The position numbers and the translations under genes are program-made. DNA of 8,413 bases from Pseudomonadota bacterium (GTDB lineage: Bacteria > SAR324 > XYD2-FULL-50-16 > JAHJRI01): the NCBI GenBank assembly GCA_022360105.1, contig JAKSDL010000584.1, positions 1 through 8,413 of the forward strand, in the 5' to 3' direction. Positions 1 through 5,984 of the stretch are shown piece by piece. A model generated the notes under the pieces. That model did not search any database, was not told where the DNA came from, and saw only the letters and a list, made by a program, of their open reading frames with translations. Positions within the stretch are counted from its first letter, which is position 1. Each line of letters starts with the position of its first letter.

Positions 1-104
1 ACACCAAGATTTTCCGGGGTTTTCTGGTTTTTAACAATCATCATTATGCTAACACCACCGATCAGAACAACGATCACAATTAGGACGATCAAAAGAATTC
101 TCAT
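1..104 (-). CDS. N-terminus of a membrane-anchored protein, probably DUF1499 family (partial, cut by window edge)
   Basis: An open frame starts with ATG at 104 and runs off the left edge, giving 34 full codons. It opens MRILLIVLIVIVVLIGG, one hydrophobic segment that would act as a membrane anchor, followed by a polar stretch ending KTPENLGV. From family knowledge, a short TM segment followed by PxNLGV is how DUF1499 proteins begin, before their conserved CPxSPNCVSS motif, which would lie outside the window. An AGGA SD at 110-113 sits 5 nt before the ATG. The gene follows the permease on the same strand after 105 bp, so it may be the last member of the transporter operon, although that gap is larger than the others. 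Function of DUF1499 is unknown. The start and the anchor are seen directly; the family is inferred from few residues. Confidence 0.6.
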   Translation of the reverse strand, partial: MRILLIVLIVIVVLIGGVSIMMIVKNQKTPENLG

Positions 105-209
105 GGTTTTCCTATTTTTTTGCTGGTCTTCGGTTACAGAAAGAATCTCTCCGGTTTCATCCGGAATAGATTCGCATGAACGGAAAATCTTTAGTTTAAT
201 AATCAATAA

Positions 210-1481
210 TCAATCCGCTTTTTTATCGGGAATGCTCTGCCCGTGGGGATCTCGCTCGGGTTTTCCCAGACGTTCATCGAGGTATTCGACGGTGCCATCC
301 TCACGGATATGCTCCAGATGGTGCGCTGCGGCATGGAGTTCTTCCTGGGGGGTTCCGATGGCGTCCAGGTATGTTTCCCAGAGTCGGTGTGCTCTCAGCA
401 CCTTTCCTGCTTCTTTGTCGCCTTTTTCCGTCAGGGTATATCCTTGATTGGATTTGTTGATGAATCCGCTGTGTATCATTTGCTTCAAGGCTTTGTTCAA
501 CCATTTGCCATTTTCTACGTATCGTCTTAGAACAGAAAATGGTGTGATCTCCTTGTGCCTGAGAATAGTGGTCAAAATGTCTTCAATCACCTGTTGGGGG
601 ACCAGGTTTCTGACTCTCATCCAGCGGGCCAGGAGACCGTATTTTGGGGCAACGGTCAGGACAATCAGGAACTGCAGGGTGCTAAATAGCATAATGGCAC
701 CACCTCCGGCGGAATCGAGCCAGACACAAAGGTATAATCCTCCGATTACACTGGTGACACCAAACACAGCCGAAAGCACCATCATTCGCTCCAGACGATT
801 ACTGAGCAGATAGGCCGTAGCAGCGGGTGTGATCAACAGGCCCACCACCAGGATAACTCCAACCATGCTGACAGCAGAAACCACAACCAGGGAAACACAA
901 GTAGTCAAAACATAATCCAGCAACAGCACGGGTAGTCCTATGGAAGCTGCCATTACCGGGTCGAAGGTTGAGAGCTGAAAGTGGCGATAAAAGAGAATTA
1001 AAATGGTGAGCACAAAAGCGGCAACAAAAGCACTGGCCCAGAGATCGCTGTCGGCAACGCCCAGAATATCCCCCATGATAAAGTGCATCAGGTCGATGTG
1101 AATGTAGTGGCGGAAGATGGAAACTGCCACCACGCCCAAGGCAAAGATGCCGGTGTACATGATTCCAATTGCTGTGTCTTCTTTGATGCGGGAAATTCTG
1201 GATACAAAGCTGATCAAGGCAACAGTGGCAATTGCGGCCAACAGTGATCCCAGCAACATACCAGGGGCGTGGGCTTCCAGATTGAACAGCATTTTCATTA
1301 CCAGGTAACCTCCGGCCACACCTGCAATCATAGCATGGGACAGGGCATCACCAAGAAACGCCATTCTTTTAAGGACAACCAGGCAACCAACCACACCGGC
1401 GACAATGGCAACAATAGAACCCCCAATCAGGGCTTTCTGGAAATATGTTTCTGTAAGAGGCGCAATAAACAGCTCAAACAT
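210..1481 (-). CDS. Metal (Mn/Zn/Fe) ABC transporter permease fused to a C-terminal DtxR/MntR-like metal-sensor domain
   Basis: This is the inner-membrane channel of a TroC/ZnuB/MntB-type metal importer. Residues 1-280 (counted from the ATG at 1484) are an ABC-3 permease of several TM helices, with the family signature FLGDALSHAMIAG at 43-55 and GLLITPAATAYLL at 215-227. A cytoplasmic extension of about 130 residues follows. Residues 295-355 read as a winged helix, and 360-418 match the iron-dependent-repressor metal-binding and dimerisation domain (AHRLWE, ELHAAAHHLEHI, DPHGQSIP). Aligned by eye to DtxR, H366, E370, H384, H388, E391 and H392 fall on H79, E83, H98, C102, E105 and H106. The plain permease family is about 270-300 residues, so this is a true fusion. 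Two ATGs overlap the ATPase stop. SD AGGAGG at 1486-1491 leaves only 1 nt before the ATG at 1484 but 4 nt before the one at 1481, so the latter is preferred (423 aa). The domain could sense cytoplasmic metal and gate transport, or bind DNA; neither is shown. Confidence 0.92.
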   Translation of the reverse strand: MFELFIAPLTETYFQKALIGGSIVAIVAGVVGCLVVLKRMAFLGDALSHAMIAGVAGGYLVMKMLFNLEAHAPGMLLGSLLAAIATVALISFVSRISRIKEDTAIGIMYTGIFALGVVAVSIFRHYIHIDLMHFIMGDILGVADSDLWASAFVAAFVLTILILFYRHFQLSTFDPVMAASIGLPVLLLDYVLTTCVSLVVVSAVSMVGVILVVGLLITPAATAYLLSNRLERMMVLSAVFGVTSVIGGLYLCVWLDSAGGGAIMLFSTLQFLIVLTVAPKYGLLARWMRVRNLVPQQVIEDILTTILRHKEITPFSVLRRYVENGKWLNKALKQMIHSGFINKSNQGYTLTEKGDKEAGKVLRAHRLWETYLDAIGTPQEELHAAAHHLEHIREDGTVEYLDERLGKPERDPHGQSIPDKKAD

Positions 1482-2242
1482 CATTCCTCCTTATGCTGCA
1501 AAACACTTCCAAAAACCCGAAGCCTGCCCTCATAAATCTTGCTGAGCAGTTCTTCGTTTAACACCTGCTCCGGTGTTCCGTAGGCATACATACGTTGTTT
1601 GATCAGGATAAGCTTGTCAAAATATTCTGCAGCCGTCGAAAGATCATGATGAACGACCACAAGAGTTTTACCTGCATTTTTCGCTCTTTCCAGTACTTCG
1701 AGAATAGCACGCTCCGTTGCAGCATCAACACCGGCAAATGGCTCGTCCAGCAAAAGAATATCGCTGCCCTGGGCAAGAGCCCTGGCAAGGAAAACCCGTT
1801 GTTGCTGGCCGCCGGACAATTCACCTATCTGCCTGCCTGCAAAGTCTTCCATTCTAACCATTTGCAGGGCTTTATCCGTAATCTCATAATCTGTTTTGGT
1901 TGGTGAACTATACCATGGAATTTCCTGATACCTTCCCATCAGGGCAACCTCCCGGACGGTAACAGGGAAATCCCAATCCACAGCCCCTCTTTGAGGTACA
2001 TAAGCAACACGTCCTTTTGTACGCTGCACGTGTTGTCCGTTAATCCTGACAGACCCGATATTCGGTTTGATAAAACCCAATACTGCCTTGACAAAGGTCG
2101 ATTTCCCAGCTCCGTTTGGACCGATAATACCGACTAGCTGGTCTTTCTCAATTTTGACGCTGACATCCAGCAAGGCGGGTTTGGAATGGTAACTGATGGT
2201 GAGGTGTTCCACTTCAATGGCAAATCGGGGGTCAATGGTCAT
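1481..2242 (-). CDS. Metal (Mn/Zn/Fe) ABC transporter ATP-binding protein
   Basis: This is the cytoplasmic ATPase that powers the importer, 253 aa, normal for the family. Counting from the chosen start, Walker A GPNGAGKST is at 41-49, the Q-loop glutamine at 84 inside PQRGAVDWDFPVTV, signature LSGGQQQR at 142-149, Walker B DILLLDEP at 161-168, and the switch histidine at 199 in VVHHD. The PQRxxVDWDFPxTV stretch is typical of the manganese/iron/zinc (Mnt/Tro/Sit/Znu) branch of ABC ATPases. The frame is open up to 2266, but AGGAGG at 2249-2254 lies 6 nt before the ATG at 2242 and directly abuts the ATG at 2248, so 2242 is the likely start. The gene overlaps the upstream gene by 11 bp, and its TGA overlaps the permease start, implying coupled translation. 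Which metal is carried cannot be read from the ATPase. Confidence 0.95.
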   Translation of the reverse strand: MTIDPRFAIEVEHLTISYHSKPALLDVSVKIEKDQLVGIIGPNGAGKSTFVKAVLGFIKPNIGSVRINGQHVQRTKGRVAYVPQRGAVDWDFPVTVREVALMGRYQEIPWYSSPTKTDYEITDKALQMVRMEDFAGRQIGELSGGQQQRVFLARALAQGSDILLLDEPFAGVDAATERAILEVLERAKNAGKTLVVVHHDLSTAAEYFDKLILIKQRMYAYGTPEQVLNEELLSKIYEGRLRVFGSVLQHKEE

Positions 2243-2738
2243 GATCATCCTCCTGAACAGAGCCAATTTCGAAACTGACGGTTCCTGATACCAATGATCC
2301 CCGGCTGTTCCAAATGGTATGATCGGCTATAGGTGAGTCGTTCTCAAACAAGCGGATGCGAATACCATGATTCAGGGTATGTTGTGAAAGGGGTGGGCTT
2401 GCTTTTAAATAGATCTCATTATGACCTTTCACCACGCCATCCAACGTCGGGATGGTCCGGGTTAATCCTCTCTCAAGCTGAATACCGGTAACAGGGATCT
2501 GGTTGCCATTAAGTCTCACTTCAAGTGTTTCAGTGTTGGCGTCGGAAGTATCCAATGCAAACGGATCTACTTCTGTGCTGAAAGTAGGCGTGATTTCTAG
2601 GGAGTAACTTTGTTCAGCCAACTCCACAATTGGTTTTTCAACAATGGTATTGACAACAGCCGCATCTCGTTGCCACACATAAGCCCATAAACCTCCGACG
2701 ATCACAATCCAGATAATAACAACCAGAACGATTCTCAT
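2232..2738 (-). CDS. Unrecognised membrane-anchored protein inside the metal transporter operon
   Basis: The product is 168 aa and I do not recognise a family. Residues 1-22 form one hydrophobic segment (MRIVLVVIIWIVIVGGLWAY), an uncleaved anchor or signal anchor. The rest is soluble and probably extracytoplasmic, with alternating beta-type patterns (for example SYSLEITPTF, TLEVRLNGNQIPVTGIQL, GIRIRLFEND) that suggest a beta-sandwich. It ends in EDDHDH, an acidic/histidine tail that could bind divalent metal. It sits between the binding protein and the ATPase, 7 bp after the former, with AGGA at 2744-2747 overlapping the preceding TAG stop, and it overlaps the ATPase by 11 bp. It is therefore an integral operon member, plausibly an accessory that docks the binding protein or hands over metal. 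That role is inference. The tail is encoded partly in the overlap with the next gene, so its sequence may reflect that constraint rather than metal binding. Confidence 0.85.
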   Translation of the reverse strand: MRIVLVVIIWIVIVGGLWAYVWQRDAAVVNTIVEKPIVELAEQSYSLEITPTFSTEVDPFALDTSDANTETLEVRLNGNQIPVTGIQLERGLTRTIPTLDGVVKGHNEIYLKASPPLSQHTLNHGIRIRLFENDSPIADHTIWNSRGSLVSGTVSFEIGSVQEDDHDH

Positions 2739-2745
2739 ACCTGTC

Positions 2746-3660
2746 CTATTTCAAAGCATTGACTATTAACAACACATTCTCCCTCATCATGCCGATATAG
2801 GTTTCGCCGGCAGTACCTTCCGGTCCCATGGAATCAGAGTAAAGTTCACCGCCAATTTTAACACCGGTTTCCTTGGCAATTTCCCTGATCTGTTTGGGGT
2901 TGATGGTCGTTTCCACAAAAATGGCGGGAGCGCCGGATTCTTTGATTGAGCGAATGACCATGCTGCGTCGCTCCGGGGTCATTCCCCCACCGACTTCAGC
3001 GCCGGTTGACCAGCCTACCGGTGCGATGGAGAGGAAATTGTTATTGGCGTTAAATTTATATTCAAAACAGAAATAGTTAAAGGCATCATGGGTAGTAACA
3101 AGTATCCGGCGTTGAATAGGAATGCGATTAACCTGTTCCCGAATCCATGAATCCAGCACCCTGAGCTGCTGCAAAAACAGTTGCGCCCTGGCTTCAAACT
3201 CGCTTTTGTGTTCAGGTTCAAGGCGGTTCAGGGCATTTAATATGTTCCGTACATAGACAGCAACATTGCGGGGGGAGAACCAGGCATGTGGATCGGAAAT
3301 CGATTCACCCTCTTCTTCTATAACTAACGGCTTAATACCGGCCGTCGTTGTCACTAAAGGTTTTTTGGCATCTTTGGCCAGGGTTGCCATCCAGCTTTTA
3401 CCTTCCAGGTGCATGCCATTTTCCAGACAGAGATCTGCGCCCAGGACCATTTGAACATCGTCCGGAGTAACCTGGTAGGTGTGAGGGTCTGCTCCCGGGG
3501 CCAATATACTCTTGACAATATCACGATCACCGGCTATCTGACGGGCAAAATCGGCAATTTGTGTTGTTGAAGCCACAATGACAGGTTTGTTTTCCCTAGC
3601 TGGAAGAGAGTGGGTGCTGACCAGAACCACTAAGATTGCAATTGCTATTTTTTTAAACAT
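2746..3660 (-). CDS. Periplasmic metal-binding protein of an ABC transporter (TroA/ZnuA-like, cluster A-I)
   Basis: This is a 304-aa solute-binding protein that captures divalent metal in the periplasm for the permease encoded downstream. Residues 1-21 are a signal peptide: MFKK, a hydrophobic core, then a likely cleavage after LPA. Likely metal ligands, by family alignment, are H60 (GADPHTY), H125 (SDPHAW), H191 (TTHDAF) and D276 (YSDSMG). The long His-rich loop of classical ZnuA is absent (the loop at 112-122 is merely acidic). A His/His/His/Asp set resembles TroA and zinc-type proteins more than PsaA-type manganese proteins, which carry Glu at the third position. Family members cross over in specificity, so Zn versus Mn or Fe is left open. 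It is the first gene of the operon, and an AGGAGG SD (3674-3679) lies 13 nt upstream, rather far. The stop is TAG. No lipobox cysteine is seen, so it is probably free in the periplasm. Confidence 0.94.
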   Translation of the reverse strand: MFKKIAIAILVVLVSTHSLPARENKPVIVASTTQIADFARQIAGDRDIVKSILAPGADPHTYQVTPDDVQMVLGADLCLENGMHLEGKSWMATLAKDAKKPLVTTTAGIKPLVIEEEGESISDPHAWFSPRNVAVYVRNILNALNRLEPEHKSEFEARAQLFLQQLRVLDSWIREQVNRIPIQRRILVTTHDAFNYFCFEYKFNANNNFLSIAPVGWSTGAEVGGGMTPERRSMVIRSIKESGAPAIFVETTINPKQIREIAKETGVKIGGELYSDSMGPEGTAGETYIGMMRENVLLIVNALK

Positions 3661-3734
3661 GGAATTGTCTAAGCCTCCTAGCTGTAATCACGGTATTTGA
3701 ATGACTTATCAAAAACAGACAGTAACAATCTATA

Positions 3735-3763
3735 ATAATAATGGACTACAGATTTGTGGTCAA
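3735..3763 (-). promoter_or_regulatory. Sigma70-type promoter of the metal transporter operon
   Basis: On the minus strand TTGACC (3758-3763) is followed by exactly 17 bp and TATTAT (3735-3740). Transcription would start near 3728, leaving a leader of about 70 nt before the binding-protein ATG. A second TTGACC copy lies 9 bp further upstream (3767-3772), giving a direct repeat over the -35 region. No clear Zur or Fur box could be recognised, so regulation by metal is expected but not shown. Confidence 0.6.
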
Positions 3764-3891
3764 GCTGGTCAAAAGTAGACGTTTTGAAAGGGACCAAATC
3801 TCGTTTGAAACCGCAAAAAAACCGATATAGATTTATCTTAATTTTTTGATTTTATAGAAAAAGCTTCTATCCCATATATACCGGTAAGATG
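3764..3891. promoter_or_regulatory. AT-rich divergent control region with inverted repeats
   Basis: This segment separates the two back-to-back promoters. It contains A/T tracts that could bend DNA, an inverted repeat ATAGAA-N5-TTCTAT at 3854-3870, and a perfect 8-bp palindrome TACCGGTA at 3879-3886 just upstream of the rightward -35 box. These are candidate binding sites for a regulator, but no known consensus was matched. Confidence 0.35.
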
Positions 3892-3920
3892 TTGACACAC
3901 TCCTTTATAAAAAATATTAT
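3892..3920 (+). promoter_or_regulatory. Strong sigma70-type promoter for the methyltransferase genes
   Basis: A consensus TTGACA (3892-3897) is followed by exactly 17 bp and TATTAT (3915-3920). Transcription would start around 3927, about 320 nt upstream of the first methyltransferase ATG at 4248. The long leader contains the ambiguous small hydrophobic ORF. No other good promoter was seen before either methyltransferase, so they are probably co-transcribed from here. Confidence 0.6.
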
Positions 3921-3997
3921 TTTCTTATATACGAAGAGTGTTATTTCTTATACAGGGAATTTTGAAAATTATCACCTGCAATCAGGCTTCCCATAAA

Positions 3998-4228
3998 ATG
4001 AAGAATTGGTTTGCAAGAAGAGTCTGGCAAATGAAAATAGTTGCCAACTATCGGCTGATTATTGGTTTTTACGGATTGATCCTCCGGTTATTATCGTTTT
4101 TTTGGCTGTTGGTATGGGAATCTTCAATTCAAAAGAATTTCAAACACCTTTCATCCTGGCTCTTGTTGCCTTTTGCAAGGATATTATTGATCGGACTTGA
4201 GACAACGCCTGCCGAGAAAATGACCTGA
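3998..4228 (+). CDS. Possible small membrane protein or frameshifted remnant; reading frame uncertain
   Basis: Between the rightward promoter and the first methyltransferase are two overlapping hydrophobic frames. One starts at ATG 3998 or ATG 4031 (an AAGAAGAG stretch precedes the latter) and ends at 4228, 20 nt before the next gene. It gives a Trp- and Leu-rich peptide of 64-76 residues with a TM-like run (YRLIIGFYGLILRLLSFFWL). The other ends at 4200 and reads DPPVIIVFLAVGMGIF then PFILALVAFCKDIIDRT. By eye its codons look more like a real gene, but its only start is a TTG at 4006 with no SD. This could be a small membrane protein, a pseudogene with a frameshift, or untranslated leader. 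I do not recognise either peptide. Confidence 0.25.
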   Translation: MKNWFARRVWQMKIVANYRLIIGFYGLILRLLSFFWLLVWESSIQKNFKHLSSWLLLPFARILLIGLETTPAEKMT

Positions 4229-4247
4229 TATCTGACAGGGAGATAAA

Positions 4248-5084
4248 ATGAAACAAACAAAAACTGTTAATACAATCAAAAATAATATTGCAGACACGCT
4301 TTTTATCCCTCTTTACATGAGGTGCTTGGAAAACAGGGAGAAACAGCCGATTTTTCGTGATTCTTTTGCCTGCAAGCTGGTTGATAAGATCGATTTTGAT
4401 TTTTCCAAGTACGACGGAGCTAAAAAAAGCGCTGCGGGGGTAGCTATCAGGGCCAGGTATTTTGATGAAATGACGAAACAGTTCATAGAAAAAAACGAAA
4501 ACCCGGTGATTGTCCACATCGGTTGCGGTTTGGATACGCGTTACAAACGTTTGGAGCCTAAGCTTGCCCAAAAGGTTGTTTTTTATGATCTCGATATAGC
4601 GGAAGTCATTGATTTAAGGGAGAAGCTGCTTCCCGCATCTGAAAACAACGAATACCTCAGAAGTTCCATGTTCGATCCGTCATGGATGGATGAAATAAAA
4701 AACAACCATCCACAGGCACAATTCCTTTTCGTGGCGGAGGGTGTGCTGATGTATTTTGAAAAAGATCGGGTTAAATCATTGTTTGCCGATTTGGCTGCAC
4801 GGTTTACCTCAGCCAGACTCCTTTTTGATGTTACCAACAGCTGGATGTGCAAAAACTCCCACAAACACGACACGGTAAAACTTACCAATGCCTCTTTTAA
4901 ACTGGATCTGGACGATGATAAAGAAATTGAAACCTGGGCAAACAACATTAAGCTGGAGGAAGTCGCCTATTACAGCGATTTCGAGGAATGGAAAAGAGGT
5001 GGGCTTTTTCTTTACTGGCTAATGAAACTGATTCCAAAATTTAAAAACTCGAGCCGCATTCTACAAGTCAGTATCGACTGGTAA
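4248..5084 (+). CDS. Class I SAM-dependent methyltransferase, LCM/COG3315 (tetracenomycin C methyltransferase-like) family
   Basis: The 278-aa product transfers a methyl group from S-adenosylmethionine, probably to an oxygen of a carboxyl or hydroxyl group, judging by the family (leucine carboxyl methyltransferases and polyketide O-methyltransferases). The SAM-binding motif is VIVHIGCGLDTRYKRL at 87-102, matching the family hallmark GxGxDTR. Next come FYDLDIAEVIDLRE at 112-125, whose acidic residues would hold the SAM ribose, and FLFVAEGVLMYFEKDRV at 159-175, the typical AEGVLMY motif. Length is normal for the bacterial members. The start ATG at 4248 has an AGGGAG SD at 4237-4242, 5 nt away. 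A second, unrelated methyltransferase follows 100 bp downstream on the same strand. The substrate is unknown. I see no polyketide or peptide biosynthetic genes nearby to suggest one. Confidence 0.88.
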   Translation: MKQTKTVNTIKNNIADTLFIPLYMRCLENREKQPIFRDSFACKLVDKIDFDFSKYDGAKKSAAGVAIRARYFDEMTKQFIEKNENPVIVHIGCGLDTRYKRLEPKLAQKVVFYDLDIAEVIDLREKLLPASENNEYLRSSMFDPSWMDEIKNNHPQAQFLFVAEGVLMYFEKDRVKSLFADLAARFTSARLLFDVTNSWMCKNSHKHDTVKLTNASFKLDLDDDKEIETWANNIKLEEVAYYSDFEEWKRGGLFLYWLMKLIPKFKNSSRILQVSIDW

Positions 5085-5170
5085 GGCACTTTTGAATTCT
5101 CTGTTCTCGTCCATCCAGGATTAAATCGGAACAGGTTTGTCAGGATGAGGCTTGCAATTTAAATTCGAAA

Positions 5171-5176
5171 AAAGGA
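5171..5176 (+). promoter_or_regulatory. Ribosome binding site that fixes the start of the second methyltransferase
   Basis: AAAGGA lies 8 nt before the ATG at 5185. The open frame extends to a TTG at 5152, but no SD precedes that codon and the extra residues (QFKFEKRKN) are Lys-rich and not family-like, so ATG 5185 is preferred. Confidence 0.6.
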
Positions 5177-5184
5177 AAAACAGC

Positions 5185-5844
5185 ATGAATCCTGTTTCAA
5201 ACAGCTTTGGTTCAGCAAAAAATAAATCGACTAAAGATAACTTTTGGGATAATTATGCAGCGAAATACGATCCCTTTATGACCCGTTTGAAACCAACTTA
5301 TGACCTGCTGATCCGGAAAATCATCACCCATCTCAACAAAACCGACGATGTCCTGGAAGTGGCTACCGGCACCGGAGAGATTGCATTGAGTATAGCTTCC
5401 CATGTTAATCATGTCTGGGGATGTGATCTGTCCGGGGAAATGATAAACGTTGCCAATCAGAAATTGTCCGATCGAGGGCTTGGCAACATTGAGTTTTCGA
5501 TCCAAGATATCTGTAGTCTAGATTTTCCCGCAGCTAAATATAACCTCGTGATTGCAGCAAACATTTTGCATCTTCTGGAAAACCCAGCCATGGCCCTGGA
5601 ATCTATCAAAAAAATTCTAAAACCGGATGGGCTGTTGATTACGCCGACATTCTGCCACGGTCAAGGTATCAAAAGCCGGATTATTTCCGCGATCATGTCG
5701 CTGTCAGGATTTAAGGCACACCAAAAATGGTCGGTTGAAAGTTTTAAATCATTTATGCTGGACAACGATTTTAAGATTGTTGAGTTGGAAGTGATCCCGG
5801 AAAAAATTCCACTGACATTCGTCGTTGCTGCAAAAAAAGACTAA
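5185..5844 (+). CDS. Class I SAM-dependent methyltransferase (UbiE/Methyltransf_11-like)
   Basis: The 219-aa protein has a single Rossmann-like SAM methyltransferase domain. Residues 18-30 (KDNFWDNYAAKYD) form the usual N-terminal helix. Motif I is DVLEVATGTGEIALSIA at 55-71. The ribose-binding acid is D81 in GCDLSGEMI. IQDICSLDFP at 106-115 and YNLVIAANILHLLENP at 119-134 are motifs II-III, and ILKPDGLLITPTFCHG at 144-159 is the post-III strand. No extra substrate domain is present, so it probably acts on a small molecule. It shares only the fold with the neighbouring LCM-type enzyme, not sequence. Gap and orientation suggest one transcript with it, so the two may act in sequence on one compound. 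Substrate and pathway cannot be told from here. Confidence 0.87.
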   Translation: MNPVSNSFGSAKNKSTKDNFWDNYAAKYDPFMTRLKPTYDLLIRKIITHLNKTDDVLEVATGTGEIALSIASHVNHVWGCDLSGEMINVANQKLSDRGLGNIEFSIQDICSLDFPAAKYNLVIAANILHLLENPAMALESIKKILKPDGLLITPTFCHGQGIKSRIISAIMSLSGFKAHQKWSVESFKSFMLDNDFKIVELEVIPEKIPLTFVVAAKKD

Positions 5845-5898
5845 TTAGTGCCTGAACGAAAACCTATGAAATATACTAGCTTGAGAGATGGACATAGA

Positions 5899-5948
5899 AG
5901 GGAGCTATGAAGGGCTGATAGCCCTGGATTGTTGGAATGTTTTTCAAC
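5899..5948. terminator. Hairpin cluster between convergent genes, possible weak terminator
   Basis: The gap between the second methyltransferase and the convergent kinase holds AGGGCT-GAT-AGCCCT (5911-5925). It also holds an overlapping alternative stem, GCTAT (5904-5908) with ATAGC (5918-5922), extended by G:C pairs, that excludes the first. A third hairpin, GTTGGAA with its partner ending TTCAAC, spans 5931-5948. No T-run directly follows the GC stem, so this is not a textbook intrinsic terminator in either direction. Confidence 0.3.
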
Positions 5949-5984
5949 TTCAAGGAAAGAATGAAGTCCTGGAGGATGATACTT

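Noticed and set aside
150..165. Inverted repeat TCCGG-N6-CCGGA between the permease and the left-edge gene as a terminator
   Set aside because: It has only a 5-bp stem and no T-run after it on the minus strand. It could be a minor RNA processing hairpin, but this cannot be supported.
2243..2266. Upstream start of the ATPase at 2266 or 2248
   Set aside because: The AGGAGG at 2249-2254 lies inside the 2266 version and directly abuts the 2248 ATG. Only the ATG at 2242 has normal spacing.
3735..3760. Fur-box-like ATAATAATAATGG over the -10 region of the transporter promoter
   Set aside because: Only one half resembles the Fur consensus. The repeats are explained by the AT-rich -10 element.
4200..4247. 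SAM-sensing riboswitch before the methyltransferases
   Set aside because: I could not find the conserved helices of any SAM or SAH riboswitch class in the leader.
4140..4571. Minus-strand frame of 143 codons overlapping the first methyltransferase start
   Set aside because: It is antisense to a well-supported gene and shows no recognisable motif, so it is treated as a shadow.
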